Shown: one piece after another, positions 32,732-40,768 of the stretch
Position numbering within the stretch: the stretch's first letter is position 1
Layout: each line of letters starts with the position of its first letter
IMG/VR virus record: IMGVR_UViG_3300044691_000591
Location: 20,850-84,849 of that record
Direction: 5' to 3' (one strand)
DNA: 64,000 bases
Origin: a virus
The notes under the pieces: generated by a model
What the model saw: only the letters and a program-made list of their open reading frames with translations
Told to the model about the DNA's origin: nothing
Databases searched by the model: none
Made by a program: the position numbers and the translations under genes

Positions 32732-34995
32732 GACTGGCTCATCTCGGGGACAGGCAGCCCGTACTCGCCGCTGGCGGCCGGGTTGCGGAGGATGGTGCCG
32801 TCCTTGACCAGGCGGCTGACCGTGTTCTCGACCGTCTTGCGGGCGACACCGGACTGGTCCGTGATGGCGTCCAGGTGCAGGTAACCGACGTCCAGACCGA
32901 TCGGGTCGCGGTACTCGCCCAGGACCGTGAGGATCTTCTCCTGCGCCGTCGGCTCCTTCGCCGCGGCCGGCTTCGCCTGACCGGGCGTCCACTTCGCGGC
33001 GCCGTCCTCATCCTCGTCTTCGGCGGCTGGCCCGACGGGGACCAGCGCGATCTCGCCGCGGTCCTCCCACTCGGGCCAGTCGGCGGGAATGACGATCTGC
33101 TCCGGATCGAACAGGCCGGCGGCGGACTCCAGGATCCACAGGCGCATCATCTCGGCGCGGTCGTCGGGCCCGACGGTGTAGCCGACGCCGAACGTGCGGC
33201 TGGGGTCGTCGTCGGGGACCGTCGGGTCGTAGATCAGAGTGTCGTCCTCGTCGCTCTTCCAGAACGCCGGGATCTTGGCGGGGTCGACGCCCGCGAACGC
33301 GTCGGGCAGGTCGACCCGGTTCCTCTGGTCGCTGTCGGAGCGCAGCAGGATCAGGGCGCCGCCGTAGAACACGTTGTCGCGGATGGAGGTGTCCGAGCCC
33401 ATCTTGTCGAGGTTCAGGATCTGCCCGCACAGGATCAGGATCAGGCCCAGTGAGCGGCCCTGCTCGGCCAGGGCGGCGATGATGAATGCCGCCTCGGCCT
33501 TGTTGGTTGCCTTCTCGCCGAGGAGCTGGGCGAACTCGTCCAGGACCACGGCGGTGTAGGGCATGTCGGCGGTCGGGACGAAGTTCTTCATCCGCAGCCG
33601 CTGCGACTGCTCGACGCGGTGCAGGAGGAGGGCGTAGGCCACGCGCAGGGCGCCCATCGCACCGTCGATACCGCAGCCGGGGTAGGTGGCCATGTCCTCG
33701 ACGTCGGGGTTGCTGGAGCCCTTGGGGTCGGCGTAGATGATCGCGACCCGGTTGACGTGGTAGCTGAGGCACAGGAGCTGCAGCGCCCCGCCCTTCCCGG
33801 AGCCGGTCACCCCGGCGATCAGGACGTGCCGGGCGCCCATCCTGGTGTCGTACAGCTGCACGCGGGCAGGGCGGCCGGAGATGCCGGTACCCAGGTTCAC
33901 GAACCCGTTGGCGTTGGCGAGCAGCGTCTCGGGGCCAGGCAGGGGCTGGCCGGCTTCCAGGGGTGAGCGGTCCATGAGCCGGAGCTTGGCCCGGCGGGGG
34001 TTGTTCGTGGGTTCGACGGACGTCAGCAGGGTGGTGGTGCGAAGTGCTCCGGCGATGCGGTATGAGTCGGGGGCGGTGACGGCGTCGGTGTCCTCGTCGG
34101 CGACGACCCATGCGGCGATGCCACCGGTTGCAGGGTCGGGGACGATGCCCTCCAGGTGGGTGCCGGGCATGCAGCCGCCCTTGTGGCCCACACGCCGCAG
34201 CCACAGTGCCTCCAGGGCGCTGTACTCGGCCACGTCGACGGTCGGCGCGACCACGTCGACGTGGATGTGGCGAGAGCTGGTGTGCGGACCGTCAATGAGG
34301 TGGACCCGCGCCTCGGGGACGCCGTAGACCCCGGACACGGTCTCGGCGGTGACCGAGACGGGGCGGCCGGGCATCGAGTGGATCGTGCCCTCCCACGCCT
34401 CCGGGCTGTAGCCGGTCAGGGTGAGGTGCTGGCCGGGGTGCGCGCCGTCCTCGCTGGAGATCCAGTCGTGCCAGTACTGCAGGACGTCGCGCTCCGGCGT
34501 CGGCTCTGGGACTGGGGCGGCGGGCGCGCGGTAGGCGGCGACCGCGCGGGGCTTGCGCAGGACGCGGCGCAGCGCGAAGTGGATGTAGCCGGTCGCGGAC
34601 CACCAGGCCACCGACACAAAGCCGGCCACGGAGGGCAGCGTCATCCAGCCGGCGGCCAGGGAGTCGATTCCGGGCCAGCCGTACTGCGTCGCGGTGGCCG
34701 CCGCGGTGGCGGTCGCGATCGCGGAGACCAGGAACGGCTCGCGGTGGGCGCGCACGATGTCACCGCCCGGCAGGGCGTCCAAGTGCTCATCGGACAGCAG
34801 GTGCATGTAGTTCGCGCCGGCGGCCAGGGCGGGTACGGCCAGCAGGCAGCTGACGGTACTCGCGGCCTGACCGTCCAGCAGCGGCAGGGTCAGGGCGGTC
34901 GCCAGCGGGGCGGCGACCTGAGCCACGGCAAACCGCTTCTCGGCGGCAGGGTTCGGCAGCGCCTTGGCCGCGGGCGTGGTGTCGTTGGTGGTCAC
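32728..34995 (-). CDS. TraB/FtsK-type DNA translocase
   Basis: 755 residues from the GTG at 34995 (AGGAG seven bases upstream). Three N-terminal membrane segments lie at about residues 30-60, 88-106 and 115-141. The motor follows with Walker A GVTGSGKGGALQ (near residue 398) and Walker B AVVLDEFAQLL (near 483). A C-terminal winged-helix-like domain (LHLDAITDQSGVARKTVENT) resembles the part of Streptomyces TraB that reads 8-bp repeats. Length and layout match conjugative plasmid TraB rather than cell-division FtsK. It would pump double-stranded DNA through a membrane pore, between hyphae. It is translationally coupled to the Mrr nuclease. Confidence 0.85.
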   Translation of the reverse strand: MTTNDTTPAAKALPNPAAEKRFAVAQVAAPLATALTLPLLDGQAASTVSCLLAVPALAAGANYMHLLSDEHLDALPGGDIVRAHREPFLVSAIATATAAATATQYGWPGIDSLAAGWMTLPSVAGFVSVAWWSATGYIHFALRRVLRKPRAVAAYRAPAAPVPEPTPERDVLQYWHDWISSEDGAHPGQHLTLTGYSPEAWEGTIHSMPGRPVSVTAETVSGVYGVPEARVHLIDGPHTSSRHIHVDVVAPTVDVAEYSALEALWLRRVGHKGGCMPGTHLEGIVPDPATGGIAAWVVADEDTDAVTAPDSYRIAGALRTTTLLTSVEPTNNPRRAKLRLMDRSPLEAGQPLPGPETLLANANGFVNLGTGISGRPARVQLYDTRMGARHVLIAGVTGSGKGGALQLLCLSYHVNRVAIIYADPKGSSNPDVEDMATYPGCGIDGAMGALRVAYALLLHRVEQSQRLRMKNFVPTADMPYTAVVLDEFAQLLGEKATNKAEAAFIIAALAEQGRSLGLILILCGQILNLDKMGSDTSIRDNVFYGGALILLRSDSDQRNRVDLPDAFAGVDPAKIPAFWKSDEDDTLIYDPTVPDDDPSRTFGVGYTVGPDDRAEMMRLWILESAAGLFDPEQIVIPADWPEWEDRGEIALVPVGPAAEDEDEDGAAKWTPGQAKPAAAKEPTAQEKILTVLGEYRDPIGLDVGYLHLDAITDQSGVARKTVENTVSRLVKDGTILRNPAASGEYGLPVPEMSQS

Positions 34996-34999
34996 AGTC

Positions 35000-35368
35000 C
35001 TACTCCTGCCGGTACCAGGTGCGGTTGGCCATCTCGACGGGGGAGCGGTCGCGGGCTTCCTTGATGCCGCCGTGGGTGGTGACGGTCGCCTGCTCGGCGG
35101 CGACCGCCGCGCGGGATGCCTCGTCGGCGGCGTTGGCGTAGGCGAGCGCGGCCGTGGACACGCCCTGCATGATTCGCGAGACCTCGCGGGTCTCGGCAAC
35201 GGTCGCCGGATCGACCTTGAGGGCGGCGGTCTGCTCGGCGATGCGCCCGGTGTCCTTGGCCTGGGCGTCCATCGCGGAGGCCATCTTCTTGTGCCTCTGG
35301 GTGGCGCGCCGCACGTCCCGGGCCAGGGCCCGCGTCTCGCGCAGCAGTTCGCCATAGGTCAGTGCCAC
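35000..35368 (-). CDS. Coiled-coil protein with C-terminal HGGI motif
   Basis: 122 residues, GTG start. Nearly all helix and Ala/Arg/Glu-rich coiled coil (RETRALARDVRRATQRHKKM, ADEASRAAVAAEQATV). It ends in THGGIKEARDRSPVEMANRT followed by WYRQE. The adjacent 555-residue protein ends with the same kind of sequence. It is placed between that gene and the translocase, so a scaffold or adaptor for the transfer complex is likely. I know no named family. Confidence 0.7.
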   Translation of the reverse strand: MALTYGELLRETRALARDVRRATQRHKKMASAMDAQAKDTGRIAEQTAALKVDPATVAETREVSRIMQGVSTAALAYANAADEASRAAVAAEQATVTTHGGIKEARDRSPVEMANRTWYRQE

Positions 35369-35369
35369 G

Positions 35370-37037
35370 TCAGCCCCCCTGCTTGTCCATGTAGAACTCC
35401 CGCTCGGCGGGCGTGGTCAGAGGCGAGTCGACGACTGCCCGATAGATGCCGCCGTGCCGGGTCTCGGCGTTGGCGGCCAGGACGCGCACCGCTTCACTGC
35501 CGCGCTGGGCGCTCTTCTCGATCTCCTCGGCCCTCAGGCGCAGCACCTGGGATCGTTCCGCGAGGCGCGACAGAAGCGCGACGATCCGGGCACCCCCATG
35601 GACGCTCTTCGCGTTCTCGGCCAGGCGCTGCGCCCGGGTCGCCATCTCCACGGCCTGCAGGCGGGTGGCCTTGCTGCCCTCGGCGACGCGGCCCATCGCG
35701 GCCTTCTTGTCACCCAGGCGGCGTTCGAAGGCCTTGAGGGTGCGGACCTCGCCGCGGCTCATCGTGTGGCTCGCCCCGTCGGCGACGAACTCGACGGCCT
35801 TGTCTCCGACGGAGGTCACCCGTGCGGGCTCTGCAGCAGTCGGGGCCGGCTTCTTGGCGAGGTCGACGGTCGACCCGCTGGCCGGCGGCAGCTTCGGAGC
35901 GGCTGACTTCTTGGGCTTGACGGCGTTGCGGGCCCGGGTGTCGCTCATCTTCTTGCCCTCCGCCTTGTCGGCGGCGGTGCGGTCGTCCCAGCCGTCGACA
36001 GCGCCGTCCTTGTAGGCCCTGGCCTGTCCGACGGTCGCGGCGACGCGGGTGCCGTCGCGGTACCCGGCCTCCCGCGCGGGGCGGGTGCGCAGCTTCGGAG
36101 CGGCGGCCGGCTCGGTTGTCGCGGCCGGGCTCGGCTTGGCCGCGGCGCTGGTGTCCTTCACCAGATCGACGGGCGCAGTGTCGTCGGGCTTGATCGCAGC
36201 GGCGGTCTTGGTGTTCAGGCTCTTCGGGTCGGCCTTCTTCGTCAGGTCCGGTCCGTCGGGGCGCGCGGCAGCGGGCGTCGAGGGTTCCGGCGTCTTGGCT
36301 GCGGTGCCGCCTTTCGCGCTCGCGGGCCCCGCGGTCTTGGCGTCCGCCCCCTTGGGGCTCGGGCCCTTGGCGGTCTTGGTGTCGCGGTAGTCCCGGTCGT
36401 CGTTCTTGGAGACCGTGTCCGCTGTCGCGGCCTTCGCGTTCGACGTCTTCGCGGCGCTACTGTCCGCCTTCTTCAGATCCTTGTTGTCCCGGGCTGCAGT
36501 GTCGGCCTTCGACGTCCTGGCGTCGGAGGTCTTGGCGTCCGTCGCGGCCTTGCGGTCGCGGTTGGTCCTGCCCTGCTGCGTCTTGTTCCGGAGGTCGGCC
36601 AGCTTGCTGTCGCGGGTGGCGTGGGCCTTGCCGTCGTGCCGGTGCGTGCGCTCGGCCTTGTTCGTGCCGGTGCTGGTAGCGCCGGAGACCCGGGCCTCAG
36701 TGATGGTGTGGGTCCGCTTGACCGCTGTACCGCCGCGGGCCAGCCGGGCGGCCAGGGCGTGCACCAGGGCGGCCACGGCGCTGCCGCGGTTGTTGTCGCC
36801 TGGACTGGCCTTGCCGTTCTTGCCGTTGCCGCCCTTGGCGCTGGCCTCCTCGGAGACCTCGCCCATGGTCGCCGTGGTCCCCAGCGGCTTCACCGGCCGG
36901 GCGGGCTCGACCGGCGTCAGGATCCGCGCAAGCGGGCCCGGCGCCGTGGCCGGGGCGGCTGCAGCAGCGGGTCCTGCGGGCGCGGCCGACTGCTCGGTCA
37001 CACCGGCCGGGACGGGCGGCGCGGTCGCTGTCGCCAT
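35370..37037 (-). CDS. Long disordered Ala/Lys/Thr-rich protein ending in a HGGI motif
   Basis: 555 residues from the ATG at 37037 (AGGAG upstream). Residues 1-80 are Ala/Pro-rich. Residues about 100-270 are a highly charged Lys/Asp/Thr/Ala stretch with repeated short words such as TKTA, ADTA and KTSN and no predicted fold. The C-terminal 150 residues form coiled coil (ERRLGDKKAAMGRVAEGSK, QRLAENAKSVHGG). It ends with ETRHGGIYRAVVDSPLTTPA, shared with the neighbour at 35000. The basic tract could bind DNA or polyanionic wall polymer. Streptomyces transfer loci carry spread proteins of poorly conserved sequence, but I cannot name this one. Confidence 0.7.
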   Translation of the reverse strand: MATATAPPVPAGVTEQSAAPAGPAAAAAPATAPGPLARILTPVEPARPVKPLGTTATMGEVSEEASAKGGNGKNGKASPGDNNRGSAVAALVHALAARLARGGTAVKRTHTITEARVSGATSTGTNKAERTHRHDGKAHATRDSKLADLRNKTQQGRTNRDRKAATDAKTSDARTSKADTAARDNKDLKKADSSAAKTSNAKAATADTVSKNDDRDYRDTKTAKGPSPKGADAKTAGPASAKGGTAAKTPEPSTPAAARPDGPDLTKKADPKSLNTKTAAAIKPDDTAPVDLVKDTSAAAKPSPAATTEPAAAPKLRTRPAREAGYRDGTRVAATVGQARAYKDGAVDGWDDRTAADKAEGKKMSDTRARNAVKPKKSAAPKLPPASGSTVDLAKKPAPTAAEPARVTSVGDKAVEFVADGASHTMSRGEVRTLKAFERRLGDKKAAMGRVAEGSKATRLQAVEMATRAQRLAENAKSVHGGARIVALLSRLAERSQVLRLRAEEIEKSAQRGSEAVRVLAANAETRHGGIYRAVVDSPLTTPAEREFYMDKQGG

Positions 37038-37059
37038 CACGGACTCCTCTCTCGATTGA

Positions 37060-37165
37060 CCCCCCACCCACCCCCCACCCGACCTGAGAGAACAGGGTCG
37101 GGGCTCTGACCTGCACGGGAGAGCCGTATGCGCGCTCTCTTGGCGGGTGGGGGGTGGGTGGGGGG
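37060..37165. repeat. 21-bp perfect G-rich inverted repeat
   Basis: The C-rich arm at 37060-37080 is the exact reverse complement of 37145-37165 (C6-A-C3-A-C6-A-C3 against G3-T-G6-T-G3-T-G6). The loop is 64 bases and includes GACCTGAGAGAACAGGGTC, which has its own small arms. The strand has G-runs that could also form a G-quadruplex. It occupies the only long untranslated gap between two transfer genes. It may be a terminator, a regulatory stem or a cis-acting transfer site. Confidence 0.75.
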
Positions 37166-37171
37166 AGATGA

Positions 37172-37741
37172 CTAACGGCTGCGTGCGGTCAGCAACTTCT
37201 TCGCCTTGCCGCCGACCAGCACGACACCGATCGACCCCAGGACGATCAGCCCGACGTTCGAGCCGGTCCCCGCCCCACCGCCGGTGCTGCTGGTGCTCGA
37301 CGCGTCGGCCAGGGCGGGCGAACCGGTCGCCGGGTAGATCGAGCCGCAGTCCGACACCCCGCCGAAGTTGTTGCCGGCCTTCGCGATGCACGCCTCCACC
37401 GCGAGACGACGAGCCCGCTGAGCAGGGGTTTCCTGCGCAGCGGCCTTCGCCTGGGCGGCGGCCTGCTGCTCCTGGGCCAGCTGCACCCTCGCCGCATCCA
37501 CGGCGACCTGGCCGGCGCGGATATGCGCGTTGGCCTGGTTGGCCTCGTACTGCGACCACGTGAACATGCCAGTGGCCGCCACGGCCGCGAAGCCAAGACC
37601 GAGACCGGCCTTGGCGCGAGGGCTGAGCTTGGCCGGCGGCGGGGGCTCCGTCGGCTTCGGCGTCTGGTAGGGCTGATAGGGCATCGAGCTGATGTTGTAG
37701 CCGGGATCGTTGTAGGGGGACTGGTAGCGGTACTCGGTCAT
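37172..37741 (-). CDS. Spd-like membrane protein with two membrane segments
   Basis: 189 residues from the ATG at 37741, which overlaps the DUF2637 stop (ATGA). A Tyr/Pro/Gln-rich N-terminus (RYQSPYNDPGYNISSMPYQP) precedes a segment at about residues 46-63 (GLGLGFAAVAATGMFTW). A coiled coil with Ala/Gln follows, then two Cys and a second segment near the end (NVGLIVLGSIGVVLVGG). This topology resembles small membrane proteins in Streptomyces plasmid transfer operons, thought to let DNA cross septa. Assigned by topology and context only. Confidence 0.65.
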   Translation of the reverse strand: MTEYRYQSPYNDPGYNISSMPYQPYQTPKPTEPPPPAKLSPRAKAGLGLGFAAVAATGMFTWSQYEANQANAHIRAGQVAVDAARVQLAQEQQAAAQAKAAAQETPAQRARRLAVEACIAKAGNNFGGVSDCGSIYPATGSPALADASSTSSTGGGAGTGSNVGLIVLGSIGVVLVGGKAKKLLTARSR

Positions 37742-38637
37742 TGCTCTTCTCCATTCAGGGCTGGGACATCTGCGCGGTCGAGGATCTCCGCGCGGATCGT
37801 CTTCGCGACGGTGTCCGAAGGCAGCCCGTGGCCGGCTCGGTCGATCGCTTGGGCGAACTCGTTGGCGGTCGGCTGGCGCCGGAGGCGTTGGAACTCGGCG
37901 TGGAAAATCGGCTTGGCGATCTCCACCCACTCGTCGAGTGGGCGACGGGGCGGTCGCTTCCCGGCGGCGGAACGGGGCGCCTTCGGTCGACGAGTCGTCG
38001 GCGGCTTGGCCGGCTTCTCGTCGACGGAAGGTGCGTCGGAACGGTCGACGGAAGCCGTCGGGTCGTCGACGGTTCGGGCCGGTTCCGACGCGACGGGAAG
38101 CGTCGGTTCGACGCCGCTCCCGTCGACGGGAGCCCGTGTTCCGTCGGTCGTTCCGTCGTCGGCAGCGGACTGATCCGTCGCAGCATCCGTCAATGACTCG
38201 GTCGGCTCCCGTCGCGGGGTGAGGAACTTCTTGATCTGTCCCATGAGGACTGCGAATGACAAAAGCGCGCCGCAAGGTGGGACCGCTGCGACGACGTAGG
38301 TCATGGGCGCGGCGCCTGCTCCGACGCCGGCAACGTTGAGGGCAACGGAGCCGACGGAGCCGATCAGAGTCAGGCAGATGGCCCACCCGTCAGTCCGGCG
38401 GAGCAGGTTGGCGACGAGGACCATCACCTCGCCGAGGACGATGAAGGTGTCGACGGTGCCGGGCCACGCCCAGGCGCGAGCTGCTCTGAGGCCGTGGCCG
38501 CTGGCAACGTCGTGGAGGTGCTCGTAGGAGAGCCAGAACGCTGCGGCGGTCAGGGCGATGGAGAGGATGACCGCGAGCAGCATGAGGCGCCGGATAGTCT
38601 CCGGCGAAGCGACGGGACTGTCGTCGGTCTCGGTCAT
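37738..38637 (-). CDS. DUF2637 membrane protein, spread-associated type
   Basis: 299 residues from the ATG at 38637. The N-terminal half has the DUF2637 pattern: FWLSYEHLHDVASGHGLRAA, then AWPGTVDTFIVLGEVMVLVA and four hydrophobic segments to about residue 130. This family is common beside TraB-like genes in Streptomyces plasmids and integrative elements. A Asp/Ser/Pro/Thr-rich linker (about 150-225) follows. A C-terminal winged-helix-like part with RRPLDEWVEIAKPIFHAEF resembles DNA-binding regions of plasmid proteins. It overlaps its downstream neighbour by 4 bases. Confidence 0.8.
   Translation of the reverse strand: MTETDDSPVASPETIRRLMLLAVILSIALTAAAFWLSYEHLHDVASGHGLRAARAWAWPGTVDTFIVLGEVMVLVANLLRRTDGWAICLTLIGSVGSVALNVAGVGAGAAPMTYVVAAVPPCGALLSFAVLMGQIKKFLTPRREPTESLTDAATDQSAADDGTTDGTRAPVDGSGVEPTLPVASEPARTVDDPTASVDRSDAPSVDEKPAKPPTTRRPKAPRSAAGKRPPRRPLDEWVEIAKPIFHAEFQRLRRQPTANEFAQAIDRAGHGLPSDTVAKTIRAEILDRADVPALNGEEQ
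37986..38129. repeat. GTCGACGG octamer cluster in the DUF2637 gene
   Basis: Exact GTCGACGG occurs at 38020-38027, 38044-38051, 38065-38072 and 38122-38129, with GTCGACGA at 37986-37993. On the coding strand each is a Val-Asp pair in the same GTC GAC codons within the disordered linker. TraB proteins read short direct octamers, so this could be a recognition array, but the coding bias alone may explain it. Confidence 0.4.
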
Positions 38638-38639
38638 GG

Positions 38640-39530
38640 TCAGCTCCCCTGCTTGGCGGCGGTGAGCGCCTGCTCGTTGTGCCCCCGGATGAAGTCGGCC
38701 AGGGGTCCGGTGTTCTCGAACCACTCGGTGCTGCCGACGCGCTGGTCGGCGAAGCGCTTGTGCATGGCCTGCTCCATGCGGCGGTCACCGGCAATGAGCA
38801 GGACGATGTCGCTGGTGCGCAGCGAGAGGGCGCTCACCCGGGCGCGGAGGCTGCTGGTCGTGCCGATCTTGACGCGGCTGCCGTTGCCGATGAAGTAAAC
38901 GTGGGCCTTGTGCTTGCCCTCCGGGACCGGCCAGTTGAAGCGCGGCTCTGCCGGCTTGGCAGCCATGGGCGCGGTCGCCGGCGCGTCGAGGTTGAGGTGG
39001 GCGAGCGCAGCCAGCCGCCTTTCCAGCCGAGCCTTCTGCCTCTTCGCTTCGAGCGCTACGCCGCGCTGCTTGTTCCGCTCGATCAGGAGGTGGTCGATCT
39101 CGGACTGATCGTCCGGGTGCAGGGACTGGGTCTTCATCCAGGCGCGCCACAGCCACGTCACGGGGATGGCGAGCATCGAGATCACCGCGCCGTCCCAGGG
39201 TCCAGTGCGAGGCCAGCCCGTCCAGGTGATCAGCGAGAGGATGATCACCTGGAGCAGCAGACCGCCGCGGCGGCCGAGAAAGGCGCCCTCGGAGTCGTAG
39301 CGGTTGTCCCACTCGACCCAGGCGCACCAGAGCCAGAGCAGGCCAAAGATGCCGCCGGCGAGATACATCTGGACTTGGTCCTGCCACGTCTTGGCCCATG
39401 GAGCGAGCAGGGACCCAAGGAGCCCCGCCTCGCAGGTGGCAGTCACGAACATCAGGACGGCGGTGATCCATCCGGTGACTGCTGCCTCGTGGTCGCGGGA
39501 CTCCTTGGTGGGCTGCTCGATCGTGCTCAC
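38640..39530 (-). CDS. Membrane protein with C-terminal GIY-YIG-like (T5orf172) domain
   Basis: 296 residues from a GTG at 39530 (AGGAG nine bases upstream). Four hydrophobic segments lie between about residues 20 and 130 (GWITAVLMFVTATCEAGLLG; YLAGGIFGLLWLWCAWVEW; LLLQVIILSLITWTGW; AVISMLAIPVTWLW). A basic coiled coil (KQRGVALEAKRQKARLERR) follows. The last 90 residues, AHVYFIGNGSRVKIGTTSSL, RARVSALSLRTSDI, MEQAMHKRFADQRVGSTEWF, fit the T5orf172/MUG113 GIY-YIG nuclease group with Tyr, Lys-Ile-Gly and Arg. It could nick DNA at the membrane, perhaps with the translocase. Activity is unproven. Confidence 0.75.
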   Translation of the reverse strand: MSTIEQPTKESRDHEAAVTGWITAVLMFVTATCEAGLLGSLLAPWAKTWQDQVQMYLAGGIFGLLWLWCAWVEWDNRYDSEGAFLGRRGGLLLQVIILSLITWTGWPRTGPWDGAVISMLAIPVTWLWRAWMKTQSLHPDDQSEIDHLLIERNKQRGVALEAKRQKARLERRLAALAHLNLDAPATAPMAAKPAEPRFNWPVPEGKHKAHVYFIGNGSRVKIGTTSSLRARVSALSLRTSDIVLLIAGDRRMEQAMHKRFADQRVGSTEWFENTGPLADFIRGHNEQALTAAKQGS

Positions 39531-39669
39531 GTGTTGCTGCTCCTATTCGGGCGACGTGGATGCGTGCTCTGCGGGGTGGCGCCCGTCCCGCCGGGGGTGC
39601 GGGCCGGGCGCCGGGCGTCCAGTCCGGCCGCGGGGGACGGAATCGGGCTGGACGCGTCTTGGGGCTGCC

Positions 39670-39894
39670 TCAGTGGCTGAGGCAGCGGTCGTGGTTGGAC
39701 ATGGTGCAGGCGGCGCGGCGGGCGCGGCGCTGGGGCATGATCTCGGCGTAGTAGGCGTCGGAAGCCTTCTGGCGGGCGGCCGCGTCGGCGGCTTGGCGCC
39801 GGTTGTCGGCGGCGGCTTCCTGGCGGCGCTTCTCGGAGTCGTGGTAGCTGGTGTCGGTGGCGGGTGCCTTGGGTGCGAACGGGTTCCAGGCCAT
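39670..39894 (-). CDS. Small Ala/Arg-rich protein of the transfer unit
   Basis: 74 residues; MAWNPFAPKAPATDTSYHDS, then an Ala/Arg/Gln helix, ending CTMSNHDRCLSH. The two Cys and two His near the C-terminus could bind metal. It lies 139 bases upstream of the GIY-YIG gene; that gap holds no gene I can support. It is co-directional with the other transfer genes. No family recognised. Confidence 0.55.
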   Translation of the reverse strand: MAWNPFAPKAPATDTSYHDSEKRRQEAAADNRRQAADAAARQKASDAYYAEIMPQRRARRAACTMSNHDRCLSH

Positions 39895-39897
39895 GCG

Positions 39898-40218
39898 TCA
39901 GTCCTCCATTGCGGTGAGCTGGGGCAGGTGTCCGCCGTTGAGTTCCCGCAGCTGGTTGAGGGCGGTGCGGAAGGCGTCGGCGGCGTCGGGGCGTTGGGCG
40001 TAGCTGGCGTCGACGAGGTTCTGGGCGAGCTGGTTGACGCGGGCGACGGCGGCGGTGACCTGGTCGCGCTTCTCTTCGGCCTGACTCGCGAGCCAGAGGG
40101 CGTGGAAGTCGACGGCACCGTCGGCTGCGGTGTACTGGTCGAGGACGGCTTTGATCTCCGCGTCGGTGGCGGGGCGTCCGCCGGGCTGGTCTGCGCTGTA
40201 GATCGTGGGCTGGGTCAT
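39898..40218 (-). CDS. Helical protein of unknown function
   Basis: 106 residues; TIYSADQPGGRPATDAEIKA, AVLDQYTAADGAVDFHALWL, EEKRDQVTAAVARVNQLAQN, then a Leu-rich end (LNQLRELNGGHLPQLTAMED). Mainly amphipathic helices with no Cys. The start at 40218 overlaps the preceding small gene's stop (ATGA). It could be a partner in the transfer unit, but nothing more can be read. Confidence 0.6.
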   Translation of the reverse strand: MTQPTIYSADQPGGRPATDAEIKAVLDQYTAADGAVDFHALWLASQAEEKRDQVTAAVARVNQLAQNLVDASYAQRPDAADAFRTALNQLRELNGGHLPQLTAMED

Positions 40219-40358
40219 CGGTGGGCCTTCTTCGTGGCGTGCACGGTCGGGTGGCTGGGCGCGTAGGTGTGGGCGCTGGCGGTTCCGGCGTGGCTGTAGC
40301 ACCAGATCGCGGCGCCGATGATCGCGGCGACGGCGCACTTGGCGAGGAAGGCCCTCAT
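40215..40358 (-). CDS. 47-residue membrane or secreted peptide
   Basis: 47 residues: RAFLAKCAVAAIIGAAIWCY is one hydrophobic segment after a basic start, then SHAGTASAHTYAPSHPTVHA and a KKAHR tail. A GTASA-H stretch could be a signal cleavage site, leaving a short His-rich peptide. It overlaps both neighbours (ATGA), which supports it as a real gene although it is short. Small membrane peptides are common in plasmid spread operons. Confidence 0.6.
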   Translation of the reverse strand: MRAFLAKCAVAAIIGAAIWCYSHAGTASAHTYAPSHPTVHATKKAHR

Positions 40359-40768
40359 CGCGCACCGCCTGCCTGGTTGTAGAGCACGGCACCGTCGGGG
40401 TAGCTGAGGCCGTAGGCGGCGGCGAGTTTGCGGGCCATGTCTTCGACGCCGTCCTCGAAGCCGTCCGCGTCTTCGCTGCCGGTGAGGTAGTGGTCGACGT
40501 AGGTGAGGAGCACGTCCTGGGCGGTGTCGTTGTCGGCGTCGAGGGCGTCTCCGAGGTAGGTGAGTGCGGCGTTGAGGGTGTCGGCGTGGTCTTGGTCGCT
40601 GGCTTCGAGGTGGTCGCGGGCGGCGGTGAGGAGTTCGGCGAGGGTGACGCCGTCGATGTCGGTGTGGCCGCCGGGTGGGCAGCCGGGGGCGAGGAATGCG
40701 ATGTCGTTGGCGTGGCGGGCGATGATCGCTTTGAGGCGGGGGCTGGCGTCCGGGTCGGTGGCGGTCAT
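40355..40768 (-). CDS. Acidic helical protein of unknown function
   Basis: 137 residues; many Asp and Glu. SPRLKAIIARHANDIAFLAP, then GVTLAELLTAARDHLEASDQ and FEDGVEDMARKLAAAYGLSY. The first part resembles an immunity- or adaptor-like helical fold, but no family is clear. It overlaps both neighbours. The start at 40768 leaves a RBS-like G-rich stretch upstream. It shares no similarity with the adjacent paralogous pair. Confidence 0.6.
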   Translation of the reverse strand: MTATDPDASPRLKAIIARHANDIAFLAPGCPPGGHTDIDGVTLAELLTAARDHLEASDQDHADTLNAALTYLGDALDADNDTAQDVLLTYVDHYLTGSEDADGFEDGVEDMARKLAAAYGLSYPDGAVLYNQAGGAR

